NCBI RefSeq assembly: GCF_041154745.1
Contig: NZ_AP031573.1
Coordinates: 3,162,001 to 3,226,000 of the forward strand
DNA from: Flavobacterium sp. CFS9
Lineage (GTDB): Bacteria > Bacteroidota > Bacteroidia > Flavobacteriales > Flavobacteriaceae
Reading direction: 5' to 3'
Length of the DNA: 64,000 nucleotides
This document shows positions 10,301 through 19,900 of this stretch, piece after piece. How positions within the stretch are numbered: position 1 is the stretch's first letter; each line of letters begins with the position of its first letter. The translations under genes were made by a program, and so were the position numbers. The notes under the pieces are model-generated. The model was not told where the DNA came from, did not search any database, and saw nothing but the letters and a program-made list of their open reading frames with translations.

Positions 10301-13300
10301 TTAGTTCGCAGAAATGCATTAGGAGAGATTGAATTTTTAGGACGTGTAGACGATCAGGTGAAGATTCGTGGATACCGTGTAGAGCTAAAAGAAATCAGTC
10401 GTGTGATTCAGGGGTATTCCGGAATTGTACAGAATGAGGTTTTATTCAAAGAAGACGCTACAGGAGTTAAGCGTTTAGTAAGTTACCTGGTGGTTGAAGA
10501 AGTCTATTCAGAGGCTGATTTGAAATCGTACCTTTCAGGAGTTGTTCCGGATTATATGGTGCCTCAGGTGTATGTGGTACTGGATCAGATGCCGCTTACT
10601 TCAAACGGAAAAATCGATAGAAAAGCACTGCCGGAGCCTACCGTTACAGAAGGACGTGTATATGTTGCCCCTGAAACAGAAACAGAAAAAGGTCTGGTTG
10701 CCATCTGGCAGGATTTATTAAATGTAGAGCAGATAGGAGTTACAGATGATTTCTTTGAATTGGGAGGACATTCTTTGCTTGCCGTTCGTTTATTATCCGC
10801 TATTAAAACGACACTTAATGTTGCCATCAATATTACTGACATATTCGATCATACTAATATTGCCGCTTTGGCTTCTTTTATCGATAGTCAGGACAATACT
10901 CTTGCACTTCCGTTGGTTGTCAAACAAGACTTGCCTGCAGACATTCCGTTGTCTTATGCTCAGGAACGTTTATGGTTTATTGATAAATTAAAAGGAAGTG
11001 AGAATTATCACGTACCGGTATTATTAAATTTAAAAGGACCTCTGAATACAGACTATCTTTCACAAGCTTTAAAAACAATTGTGGAGCGTCATGAAGCGCT
11101 GCGTACAGTTTACTTAGAGAAAGAAGGAATAGCGTATCAAAAAGTTCAGCCTTCAGAGCATTGGAATCTTACTGTTCTTACTGCTGTAGCCGATCAGAAA
11201 GCTTTTATCAAAGAAGAAATAAGCCGTTCTTTTGATCTGTCTAAAGATTATATGCTGCGTGCTACAATTATCAAAGTATCAGCCGAAGAGCATATTTTAT
11301 TATTGGTTCGTCATCATATCGCAACAGACGGATGGTCGACATCGCTTATCGTTAACGAATTTAAAACATTATATGCTTCTTATGCAGAAGGAAAAGAGGC
11401 TAATTTACCAGCTCTTAGTTTCCAATATACCGACTATTCCGTTTGGCAGCGTTCTGAGGTTTCCGGAGAATATTTAGCGGAGAAATTAGAGTACTGGGAA
11501 TCTAAATTAACGGGAGTAGCACCTTCTGCACTTCCAACAGACTATGCAAGACCGGCTGTTCAAAGCAGTGTAGGAGACTACATCAACTTTAAATTAGATC
11601 GCGATCGCAGTGAGGCTTTACGTGCTTATGCCAAAGAAGAGGGCGTAACTTTATTCATGTTACTGCTGAGTGTTTACAAAGTAGCATTGTACCGTTACAG
11701 CGGTCAGTCTGATATTTGTGTGGGAACTACGGTAGCCAATCGTCCGCAGCAGGAATTAGAATCGATGATCGGATTCTTTGTCAATACTTTGGCACTGCGT
11801 ACTGATCTATCCGGTAATCCAACATTCAATGAAGTGTTGAAATCGGTAAAACAAACTACTTTAGAAGCGTACAATCATATCGCAGTTCCGTTTGAAAAAG
11901 TAGTCGATCGTGTAGAGAAAGCCAGAGACAAAAGCAGAAGTTCTTTATTTCAGGTATTATTCGTTTTAAACAACAATCCTGAGTCTAAAATTGCTGAATT
12001 CAGTGATATTACGATTGAATCTGTACCAATGGATTACGACATTTCGAAGTTCGATCTGACCATTTTTGCAGAAGACAGTCCGGAAGGAATTTCTTTCTCA
12101 TTCAACTATTGCAGCGCACTTTTCAATTCGTCTACCATTACAGGATTCCGATCTCATTACGAGAATTTGCTGGACACTATTTTAGCAGACGATACCTCAT
12201 CGATAGGAAATCTGGCCATGCTTAGCGCCGAAGAAGAGCAGACACTTTTAGTAGATTACAACACCCCTGAATATACATTATCAGGAAAAGGAACTGTATT
12301 GTCTCATTTTGAAGCACAGGTAGCCAAAACTCCGGATGCTCTGGCATTTGTTTATAATGATAGCCGTATGACGTACAAGGAGCTGGATGAAGCTTCTACC
12401 AGATTGGCGTATTACTATCAACAAACGTATGATTTAAAACAGGGTGATTTGATCGCCATGATGATGGATACTTCAAACTGGTCTTTACTGGCGATAGTGT
12501 CTATTTTAAAATCAGGAGCAGGTTATGTTCCGATTGATCTTTCCTTACCAAAAGAGCGTCAGTTGTACATGGTACAGGAAGCCAATGTAAAATGTTTGTT
12601 GATTGAGTCCGGCAGTTTATTTGACGTAATTGATTTTTCAGTTCCGATATTTTCTATCGATATTCAATATGCCGATACTCCGGCACTTCCGGAGGACGTT
12701 GCCTTCTCAACATTGGCAACAGAAGATACTACGGCTTATGTGGTGTACACTTCAGGAACCACAGGTCAGCCAAAAGGAGTTCAGGTAAGTCACAAGAATT
12801 TGGTTGACTATTACGAAGGACTGGAAGCTAAGATTTCGATTAGTGCTAATAAAAGCTTCGGATTAATGTCTTCACTTTCTGCCGATTTAGGAAATACCGT
12901 ATTGTACGGTTCTTTATTAAGTGGAGGATGTTTGCACTTATTCAATAAAGATACTTTAATGGATGGAGTTAAGTTGCAAGCGTATTTTAACGCCAACCCA
13001 ATCGACTGTATCAAAATAGTACCAAGCCACTGGCAGGCTTTACGCATCGATACTGATTTGTTATTGCCGGTACGTACTATAATATTTGGAGGAGACGTAC
13101 TTCAGGTGTCTTATGTAAAAGGGATCGCAGCGCAAGATTCAAATGTGATGATTGTAAACCATTACGGTCCTACCGAAAGTACGATTGGAAAATTATTGCA
13201 TCAGGTTGATCCTGCTTTTGATTACGTGACCATTCCGGTTGGGAAGTTGTTCTCAGACAGTGAAGCTTATATTGTAAGCAGCGATATGTCGTTATGCCCG

Positions 13301-15514
13301 ATTGGAGTTTCAGGAGAATTATTACTGGGAGGTAAAGGAATTTCGAAAGGTTATCTGAATCGTGAAGATTTAACTCAGGAGAAATTTATCACCAATCCAT
13401 TTGCAGCAGGTAAAAGCGCTGTTTTATATAGAACGGGAGACTTAGTACGCAGAAATGCATTAGGAGAGATTGAATTTTTAGGACGTGTAGACGATCAGGT
13501 GAAAATTCGTGGATACCGTGTAGAGTTAAAAGAAATCAGTCGTGTGATACAAGATTATCCTGGTGTTGTACAGAATGAAGTTTCTTTTAGAGAAGATGCT
13601 ACAGGAGTCAAACGATTGGTAAGTTACCTGGTGGTTGAAGAGGGCTATTCAGAGGCTGATTTGAAAACCTATCTTTCAGGAGTTGTTCCGGATTATATGG
13701 TGCCTCAGGTATATGTGGTACTGGATCAGATGCCGCTTACTTCAAACGGAAAAATCGACAGAAAAGCATTGCCGGAGCCAACAGCTGCCACGGGACGTGC
13801 TTATGTTGCACCAACCACAAAAGCAGAAGAGGATTTGGTTACCATTTGGCAAAACCTGCTTAATGTTGACGAAATAGGAGTGACGGATAATTTCTTTGAA
13901 CTCGGAGGGGATTCTATCATTGTTATTCAGGTCGTAAGCCGTGCCAAGAAAAAAGGTTATCAGGTTCAGGTTCAGGATTTATTTGATTATCAAACGATCG
14001 CAGAACTGGCGGTTGCTGCAGAACGAAACAGCAAGGAGTTTAGTACAGCCGAGCAGGGAATTTTAGAAGGAGAAGTACCTCTATCCCCAATTCAGCAATG
14101 GTTTTTTGAAAGAAATGAAGCCGCATTGTCACATTTCAATCAGGCCGTTTTATTGAGCATCGATAAAAAGATTTCGAAAGAAAAACTGGAAAAAACAGTT
14201 GAATTAATAGCCAAACGCCACGATTCGCTTCGATCAAAATACCAAAAAGAAACCGTTCACGGACAGGAAGAATGGAAGCAGTTTTACGGAGAATCAATTA
14301 ATTTCTATCGAACAGAAACGATCGATGACGAAAAGGATGTTGCAGAAGCTGTGACGGCAATTTGTGCAAAATACCAGCAATCATTGGATATTGAAAAAGG
14401 AGATCTGGCGCGTTTTGTTTTGATTGAAATGCCGGACGCTGTACCATACAACCGATTTTTCATGGTATCGCACCACTTAGCGGTAGACGGAGTTTCCTGG
14501 AGGTTTATCATCGATGATCTGGAAACACTGCTGACAGAAGAAACAACGGACGAAAAGCTGTATCTGGAAAATAAAAACAATTCGTTCAGAGACTGGATCA
14601 ATAAGTTGAAAAACTTTGCAGAGACCGAAGAAATAGAATCTCAGTTAGAGTACTGGCAGCAAATTAATAGCGACTATACACCGCTTCCAACCGATTTTTC
14701 GGCCAACAAACCTACCAGAGAAACGAAGAAAACTCAGGTCGGAATTCTAAATCAGGAATATACCAAACACCTGTTGAAAGATGCCAATTCAGCTTATAAT
14801 ACAGAAATCAACGATTTGATGTTAAGCGCATTGCAAATGACTTTTGAAGATGTTCTGGGAACAAAACGACTGGCATTAGGATTTGAAGGCCACGGAAGAG
14901 AAAATGTACTGAAAGACATCGATGTTAGCGGTACTACAGGATGGTTTACCAATAAGTATCCGGTGATCTTGTCAAAAGAAGAAGCTACAACGGAAGGCGA
15001 TATTGTTAAATCGGTAAAAGAAGCATTGCGCAGAATTCCAACCAAAGGAATGGGGTACGGCTGTTTGCGTTATTTACACTCGTCTGAAGAAATACGCCAT
15101 TCTTTAAAAGATTGCGGATGGGATGTTGTCTTTAATTATTTGGGACAAATTGATAATGTTCTGAATCAAAGTGCAGTCTTTTCATCAGCTCCGGAATATG
15201 GGGGAGATCATATCAGCCCCACTTCTATACTGGAAGAGAAATTTATTGTAAAAGCAATTATTGTGGCCAATGAACTTAGAATTTCCTGGGATTACTCCGA
15301 AGCACAATACCAATCAGAAACCGTTCAGAATCTGGCTGATAAGTATGTAGAATATTTAACCCAGCTTATAGAACACTGTATTCGTAAAGAAGACCGAGAA
15401 CTAACTCCTTCCGATTTTGGATTAAGCGATTCATTAGATTTTAAAGAGTTTGATGCTCTGTTTGAATCTGAAGTTGCCGAAGAATCTCAGGATGAAAGTG
15501 TGCTAAGATTCTAA
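4394..15514 (+). CDS. NRPS 1: dock-C-A(Ser)-T-C-A(Asp)-T-C-A(Asp)-T-E
   Basis: This 3706-aa three-module synthetase starts with a TubC-type docking segment (1-60). Module 1 has C (HHIIGDG near 210), A (about 535-1045) and T (Ser near 1079). Module 2 has C (RHHIATDG near 1260), A (1590-2080) and T (near 2129). Module 3 has C (near 2309), A (2636-3125), T with GGDS (near 3173) and an epimerase (HHLAVDGVSWR near 3360, EGHGRE near 3497). Pocket residues aligned by eye to GrsA read DVWHVSLIDK in A1, a serine code, and DLTKIGHIGK in both A2 and A3, an aspartate code. The epimerase predicts D-Asp at the third position and fits the DCL-type C domain that opens NRPS 2. The first C may take a starter acyl group or an upstream peptide. 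There is no thioesterase. Modules 2 and 3 are tandem duplicates. Confidence 0.93.
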   Translation: MKDIKSIITGLSHKEVQIFLDDSEENLRVTGNTAALTAEDKNDISTNKDRLIALLKSSKNSAKFNFESISAVSESESYEVSAGQRRLWTLSQFEGGSQVYNMPMRTILKGNYDIGYFQKAIIATIERHEILRTTFRMDENGEVRQYVKPITEVNFELSYVDFRNVADKDASVSGYIKEDSFVPFDLEKGPLFRLSLLQTEEDTYVFYYNMHHIIGDGWSMNVLSKDVFAFYESFVKGIAPDLAPLAIQYKDYANWQAVQINSAVSTKDKTYWMESLAGELPILDLPSEKRRPSVKTHKGRSLRAYISKETTAMLQHFTKENNGSTFISLLTTINVLFHKYTSDTDIIIGSPVAGRDHADLANQIGFYVNTLALRNTVTAEENFTSIYKRIKEQTLEAFNHQMYPFDSLVENLNIKRDAGRSSVFDVLLVLQNTAANEAAIEIPASKTDAIVDLGETVSKFDVELNFREAGEHLVLDVAYNTEVYEYQMIEGLIRHYKQILEEVLFQPETPIGKLTYISQEEEKELVQDFNTTATNYPVDVTLIDLIEEQVVHNPEGVALAFEGEEMTYAVLNEKANQVAHYLRSINVTTESIVGLCMERSFEMVIGMLGIMKSGGAYAPIDPHYPVERIEFIVKDTKAEVVLVNNDSINKVNFLEGTTILNLDQQDSVLVNQSKTNPAVAIPVTNAAYVIYTSGSTGNPKGVVNEQRGLVNRLLWAKEYYNLTANDVLIQKTTFCFDVSVWEFFLPLLAGCKLVIPKPEGHKDSDYLRELISAHGVTMIHFVPSMLSAFLLDIDVSKCSSLKNVVCSGEALKISQVEDFQKVLPNVVLSNLYGPTEASIDVTSWIVPFNAVDLKRVTIGTPVANTQIYILDSEMNIQPKGVTGELYIGGVQVAREYINLPELNAYRFVQNPFGEGKLYRTGDNAKWLQDGTIEYLGREDSQVKIRGYRIELGELDTVINSCPFIHQGVVIAKEDAYGVNELVAYVVFKENKTKEDLIAYLKEHIPGYMIPGIMVQLDEIPLTSNGKVNRKALPDPTFSRAYEYVAPGTKTEEELVTIWQNLLNVEQVGITDNFFELGGHSLLAVRLISAIKKAMNVGVTITNVFGNPTISDLASFIEKQDTASTFSLVSKQDLPAAIPLSYAQERLWFIDKLKGSEHYHMPTVLTLKGTLNTDYLSQALKTIVERHEALRTVFVEKEGVPYQVVQSSDRWELNVISGVVDYKEFTAEEINKPFDLSKDYMLRASIIKVSEAEHILVLVRHHIATDGWSESIIVKEFKELYASYAEGKEANLPALNFQYTDYSVWQRTELSEEVLAEKLEYWESKLTGVAPSALPTDYVRPAVQSSRGNHISLKLDSDQSEALRAYAKEQGVTLFMLLSSVYKVLLYRYSGQSDICIGTTVANRPQQELESMIGFFVNALALRTDLSGNPSFNEVLKSVKQTTLEAYNHIAVPFEKVVDRVEKTRDKSRSSLFQVLFVLNNNPEAKVAEFSDITIEPMAMNYNIAKYDLTIFAEDSAEGISFSFNYCTDLFSAATVSGLRSHYENLLTAVLENGTSSIGNLAMLSAEEEQALLVEYNTPEYTLSGKGTVLSHFEAQVAKTPDAIAFVYNDSRMTYKELDEASTRLAYYYQQTYDLKQGDLIAMMMDTSNWSLLAMVSILKSGAGYVPIDLSLPKERQLYMVQEANVKCLLIESSSLFDVIDFSVPVFSIDIQYSDIPALPQEVTFSTLATEDTTAYVVYTSGTTGQPKGVQVSHKNLVDYYEGLEAKISISANKSFGLMSSLSADLGNTVLYGSLLSGGCLHLFNKDTLMDGVKLQAYFNANPIDCIKIVPSHWQALSINNTLLLPVRTLIFGGDVLQVSYVKEIAAQDSNVAIVNHYGPTESTIGKLLHQVDPAFDYVTIPVGKLFSDSEAYIVSSDMSLCPIGVSGELLLGGKGISKGYLNREDLTQEKFITNPFAAGKSKVLYRTGDLVRRNALGEIEFLGRVDDQVKIRGYRVELKEISRVIQGYSGIVQNEVLFKEDATGVKRLVSYLVVEEVYSEADLKSYLSGVVPDYMVPQVYVVLDQMPLTSNGKIDRKALPEPTVTEGRVYVAPETETEKGLVAIWQDLLNVEQIGVTDDFFELGGHSLLAVRLLSAIKTTLNVAINITDIFDHTNIAALASFIDSQDNTLALPLVVKQDLPADIPLSYAQERLWFIDKLKGSENYHVPVLLNLKGPLNTDYLSQALKTIVERHEALRTVYLEKEGIAYQKVQPSEHWNLTVLTAVADQKAFIKEEISRSFDLSKDYMLRATIIKVSAEEHILLLVRHHIATDGWSTSLIVNEFKTLYASYAEGKEANLPALSFQYTDYSVWQRSEVSGEYLAEKLEYWESKLTGVAPSALPTDYARPAVQSSVGDYINFKLDRDRSEALRAYAKEEGVTLFMLLLSVYKVALYRYSGQSDICVGTTVANRPQQELESMIGFFVNTLALRTDLSGNPTFNEVLKSVKQTTLEAYNHIAVPFEKVVDRVEKARDKSRSSLFQVLFVLNNNPESKIAEFSDITIESVPMDYDISKFDLTIFAEDSPEGISFSFNYCSALFNSSTITGFRSHYENLLDTILADDTSSIGNLAMLSAEEEQTLLVDYNTPEYTLSGKGTVLSHFEAQVAKTPDALAFVYNDSRMTYKELDEASTRLAYYYQQTYDLKQGDLIAMMMDTSNWSLLAIVSILKSGAGYVPIDLSLPKERQLYMVQEANVKCLLIESGSLFDVIDFSVPIFSIDIQYADTPALPEDVAFSTLATEDTTAYVVYTSGTTGQPKGVQVSHKNLVDYYEGLEAKISISANKSFGLMSSLSADLGNTVLYGSLLSGGCLHLFNKDTLMDGVKLQAYFNANPIDCIKIVPSHWQALRIDTDLLLPVRTIIFGGDVLQVSYVKGIAAQDSNVMIVNHYGPTESTIGKLLHQVDPAFDYVTIPVGKLFSDSEAYIVSSDMSLCPIGVSGELLLGGKGISKGYLNREDLTQEKFITNPFAAGKSAVLYRTGDLVRRNALGEIEFLGRVDDQVKIRGYRVELKEISRVIQDYPGVVQNEVSFREDATGVKRLVSYLVVEEGYSEADLKTYLSGVVPDYMVPQVYVVLDQMPLTSNGKIDRKALPEPTAATGRAYVAPTTKAEEDLVTIWQNLLNVDEIGVTDNFFELGGDSIIVIQVVSRAKKKGYQVQVQDLFDYQTIAELAVAAERNSKEFSTAEQGILEGEVPLSPIQQWFFERNEAALSHFNQAVLLSIDKKISKEKLEKTVELIAKRHDSLRSKYQKETVHGQEEWKQFYGESINFYRTETIDDEKDVAEAVTAICAKYQQSLDIEKGDLARFVLIEMPDAVPYNRFFMVSHHLAVDGVSWRFIIDDLETLLTEETTDEKLYLENKNNSFRDWINKLKNFAETEEIESQLEYWQQINSDYTPLPTDFSANKPTRETKKTQVGILNQEYTKHLLKDANSAYNTEINDLMLSALQMTFEDVLGTKRLALGFEGHGRENVLKDIDVSGTTGWFTNKYPVILSKEEATTEGDIVKSVKEALRRIPTKGMGYGCLRYLHSSEEIRHSLKDCGWDVVFNYLGQIDNVLNQSAVFSSAPEYGGDHISPTSILEEKFIVKAIIVANELRISWDYSEAQYQSETVQNLADKYVEYLTQLIEHCIRKEDRELTPSDFGLSDSLDFKEFDALFESEVAEESQDESVLRF
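7570..13850 (+). repeat. Tandem duplication of a C-A-T module (period 3141 bp)
   Basis: Three landmarks (C-domain start at 7817/10958, A-domain core at 9691/12832, A10 region at 10561/13702) are each exactly 3141 bp (1047 codons) apart. Blocks in the A-domain core are almost identical in DNA, while much of the C domain has diverged. The boundaries are approximate. It reads as a module duplication with later homogenisation of the adenylation domain. Confidence 0.85.
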
Positions 15515-15559
15515 ACTCATAACGAACCCTAATAACTATCACTATTAATACCATAACAT

Positions 15560-16825
15560 ATGAAATTACCTGTATCCTATCACCAGCAAAGGATGTGGTT
15601 CATCGACCATTTCGAAAGAGATTATCTCTACGAAGGAGGACCTGTTTACCATAATATACCATTGAGTTTTACAATAGAAAAAGAGGTAAGTACCGAAGAA
15701 ATTTATCGTGCTTTTACACAATTGATCAACCGTCATGATATTTTAAGAACCAAAATCGTAAGAGAGGGTGATCAGATTTTTCAGGTCATTACAAGCCCTG
15801 AAGAAACGGATATAAAAAAGCTGCTAAAAGAACAGCCTGATCTGAAAGAAAATCAGGAAGAATTACGCAAAATATCCTTTGATTTTGAAAATGGAGTATT
15901 GGTAAAAGCCTATTTCGAACGTTTGGAAAATCATATCAGGATACTATTTGTACTTCATCATGTAGTGGCAGACCGTTATAGTCTTAAGATTCTCAAAGAA
16001 GATTTTTTAAGTTTTGTTTCGCGTCCCGAAGATTCACTTGGATTTACCATGCAATACAAAGATTTTTCAGAATGGGAACAGGCTGTTGATCCTTACGAAA
16101 CAGAAACCCTGGTTGCTTTTTGGAGAAAACAGTTAACCGATAATCAGGTGCTGTATCTTCCTACCGATTCAGAACGTGTTCCGGTTCATATTTATCAAAC
16201 TGCAACGAGCTCTTTTTCTTTTAGTAAAGATGGTTTACAATCCTTTGCAGCAGTTAATGGTACTACCCCGCAAATGGTGACTTTAGCTGCCTATAAGATG
16301 GCTTTGTCCCAGTTTTCAGGGCTTTCGGATATTGTGATCGGTACCTTGATGAACATGCGCAACCATCTTACAGAATCAACGGTGGGACCCATAGAAAATC
16401 TGGTAGTGTTACGATCTGTACTGGACAAAAATGGAACACTTGAAGATGCCTGCACAGTCGTTGCCAATACCTGGGAGACGGCAAACAACAATAAAGAAAT
16501 TCCATTTGACAAGCTGGTTGTAGAAATCAATCCTAAAAAGGATATGAGCAGAACAGCACTTTTTGATGTTTTGTATTTGTACGACCGATACGATGCCGTT
16601 ACCGAAGAAGAAGGAGAGCCTTTTAACTATAAAAATCAGGGATTAGGAAAATACGATCTTAATCTTTTAGTACAGGAAAGAGAAAACAGTTTTGATTTTA
16701 TACTCACCTACAATGATCTTTATTTTAAAGCTGAAACCATCACTTCCTTTTTAGAAAGTATAGAAAGTATCCTTACAACGGCTACAGAATACGAAGATAC
16801 CTTAAGAGGAATTGCCGTATTCTGA
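15560..16825 (+). CDS. Stand-alone condensation-fold protein with HHxxxDR
   Basis: The 421-aa product is a single C domain with nothing attached: a C1-like start (PVSYHQQRMWFIDHF), then LHHVVADRYS near residue 133 where catalytic C domains have HHxxxDG, and a normal tail (IPFDKLV, ALFDVLY). Both histidines and the Asp are present, but Gly is replaced by Arg and the usual W-S by Y-S. It lies 45 nt after NRPS 1 and 79 nt before NRPS 2, so it is co-transcribed. The linear assembly does not need it, because each predicted bond already has a condensation domain. It could act in trans as a condensing, acylating or esterifying enzyme, or be a non-catalytic interface-type domain that recruits a hydroxylase. 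Confidence 0.82.
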   Translation: MKLPVSYHQQRMWFIDHFERDYLYEGGPVYHNIPLSFTIEKEVSTEEIYRAFTQLINRHDILRTKIVREGDQIFQVITSPEETDIKKLLKEQPDLKENQEELRKISFDFENGVLVKAYFERLENHIRILFVLHHVVADRYSLKILKEDFLSFVSRPEDSLGFTMQYKDFSEWEQAVDPYETETLVAFWRKQLTDNQVLYLPTDSERVPVHIYQTATSSFSFSKDGLQSFAAVNGTTPQMVTLAAYKMALSQFSGLSDIVIGTLMNMRNHLTESTVGPIENLVVLRSVLDKNGTLEDACTVVANTWETANNNKEIPFDKLVVEINPKKDMSRTALFDVLYLYDRYDAVTEEEGEPFNYKNQGLGKYDLNLLVQERENSFDFILTYNDLYFKAETITSFLESIESILTTATEYEDTLRGIAVF

Positions 16826-16904
16826 TTACCATTCGATAACGCATCGTATGATTTCATATTAACAGTAAAGAGTGACTACGTTACAAGAAAACATTTTTTA
16901 AATC

Positions 16905-19900
16905 ATGGAAAAATTCATAAAAAACTTAAAAGACCTTGGGTTTCAGCTTAAAATTAACGGGCAGGATTTAGTGCTACTGGGAAAAGAAGGAAAACTTACA
17001 CCTTCTGATATTAAGATTATCACCGAACGTCAGGACATAACTTCATTCATTAAAGAAAACAAAGCCGATCTGGTTGCTTATTTAAAGAAAGAAGATTTTA
17101 AACTGGACCGAAAAAACATTTCTTCGATGTACGGATTAAGTCCTGTTCAGGAAGGGATTTTATTTCACAGTACCTACCTGTACAGTACCGGAGCCAAAGA
17201 AAATACCACTTATCATACCCAGTTTGACGTTACTTTTTCGTCTAAATTGGATGTAGTTCGCTTTAAAAAAGCCTGGCAGCATGTCATTAACAATCATACC
17301 ATTCTGAGAACCGGTTTTATTTACGACAAAGTAAATATTCCGATTCAGTTCGTAAACAAAGAAGTAGAAGTTCCTTTGCGATTGATTGATTTAACCAACA
17401 GTACCGATGAGGAGAAGGATATTACCTTTAAAAAACTAAAAGACGAAGACCGATTTGAAGATTTCAGTTTTACAAATCCGCCTTTAATGCGTATCACGCT
17501 GGCTAAGTTTGGAGAGAGTACTTATAAAATGATATGGACGAAACATCACGTATTATGGGACGGATGGTCCGGACAAGTGATCATTCAGGAAGTGATACGT
17601 GCATACACCAACCTAATGCACGGTGTAGAACCTGAGGCACAGGAAGAAGACCGATACGAAGATTTCATCAATTATATCAAAGCGATAGACGCCTTTGAAG
17701 AAAAAGAATTCTGGCAGACTTATATGAAGGATTTTAACGAACCTTCATTACTGCCTTTCTGTAAAGCATTACACGAACGTAACAAAGGAAAAGGAAAATA
17801 CGAGCGTATTACCATTGATTTTGATGCCGAATTAACGCAAAAAATAAATGATTTTTCTAAAGCACAGCATGTTACACCTAATACTTTAACACAGGCGGTT
17901 TGGGCCATTTTATTGTCAAAATACACTGGTTTTAAAGATATTGTGTACGGTGTTACCGTTTCCGGACGTCCGGCTGAACTCAATTACGACAGCAAAGTAG
18001 GATTGTATATCAATACCATTCCGTTAAGAGCAAAAATAGATCAGAATCAAACGATTACTGATTTCCTGGCAATGCTTCAGAAAACGTCAGTAACGGCTAG
18101 GAATTTCCAACATACGTCTCTTAATAAAATTCAGCAATGGAACGAAATAAAAGGAGATTGTTTTGATACTTTATTGTCGTTTACCAATTATCCGTCTAAA
18201 AGCAGTGACAGCAAGCAAAAACCGGTTTTAGAAATAGAGAGTGTAAATGTAAAAGAAAACAACAACTATTTACTTTCGATTCAGCCTATGCTGAAAGACA
18301 GACTGGTTATCGATTTCACATTCAACAGTTCGATAATGGAGGCTGCTTTTGTTCAGATGATTACAGAACATTTCAGAACAGCCTTGTGTCAAATGGCCGA
18401 AGAGCAGTTTACTACTATAGGAGATTTCAATATGCTGGGTGCAGCAGAAATTGAAGTGCTTACCAAAGCCTACAACGCCTCTGAAGTAGATTATCCGGCA
18501 GATCAGAATATGGTGGAGATTTTTGAAGAAAAAGCAGCAAACACTCCCGATGCTGTTGCTTTGACTATAGACGGCAAACACATGACTTATAAAGTACTGA
18601 ACGAAAAAGCAAATCAGCTTTCCAGATACTTGCAAGAGCAGGGTGTAGGTCCGGAAGTCATGGTAGGAATGTGTATCAACCGTTCTTTTGAGATGATCAT
18701 CGGAATACTTGGAATCTTAAAAGCAGGTGGGGCTTATGTGCCTATTGATCCTGAATACCCGGCGGAGCGTATCAGTTTTATACTGAACGATATCAAATCA
18801 AATATTGTATTGGTAAGCACAAAAAGCAGTGAAACCGTAAAACTGGATATCCCTGTTCAGCTGGTAAATTTAGATCAGGCAGATACATTTCTTTCCGCTT
18901 ATGAAACGACCAATTTAGAGTTGGATTTACCTTTCGATAATTTGGCTTATGTCATTTATACGTCAGGAACTACCGGAGTGCCTAAAGGGGTAATGATCGA
19001 GCACGGCAACGTGGTACGACTTTTCTTTACAGAAAAACCTTTGTTTGATTTTGACGAAAAAGATGTATGGTGCCTGTTCCATTCTTATAGTTTTGACTTT
19101 TCGGTTTGGGAAATATTTGGTGCCTTGTTATACGGAGGCAGATTGGTAATTGTTCCTGAACTGGTTGCAAAAGATACGGAAGCATTTGCAGATCTTTTAG
19201 CAGAGCAGGAAGTAACCGTATTGAATCAGACACCTTCTGCATTCAATGCTTTACAGGAGCAGGTAATCGACAAAAAACATCCTTTGAAAGTACGTTATGT
19301 AATATTTGGAGGTGAGGCGCTTACACCGGGAGTTCTTAAGCCATGGGCGGCTCAATATCCGGATTGTGCCCTGATCAACATGTACGGTATTACCGAAACC
19401 ACGGTGCACGTAACCTTTAAAGAGATCGGAACACGTGAAATTAACCTTAATGTAAGTGATATCGGAAGACCTATCCCAACCATGAGCTGCTATATTCTGG
19501 ATGAAAATATGGAATTAGTACCCATGGGAGTTGCCGGAGAATTGTTTGTTTCAGGAGCCGGAGTTTCAAGAGGGTATTTAAATCGTCCTGAACTTTCAAA
19601 AGAACGATTCATGACCAATCCATTCAATCCGGGAGAACGTCTATATAAAACCGGAGACGTTGCCAAACGACTTTCAAGCGGAGATATAGAATACTTGGGA
19701 AGAAACGATAAACAAATAAAAATCAGAGGATTCAGAATCGAGCTTGGAGAAGTAGAAGCCGCTTTAAACATCTGTCCGTATGCCAATCATGCCGCGGTTA
19801 TTGTACACGAAGATCAGTTTTATTCTAAAGAATTAGTCGCATATGTAGTACTTAAAGACAATTATACACTGGAAGATTTTAAAGGATATCTTTTAGAAAG

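Noticed and set aside
9670..13047. Minus-strand frames of 78-93 codons inside the NRPS genes
   Set aside because: They lie inside well-supported plus-strand coding sequence and repeat with the module duplication; they are shadows.
7570..13850. CRISPR-like or transposon explanation for the long internal repeat
   Set aside because: The repeat is a whole in-frame C-A-T module with a period of 1047 codons, so module duplication explains it.
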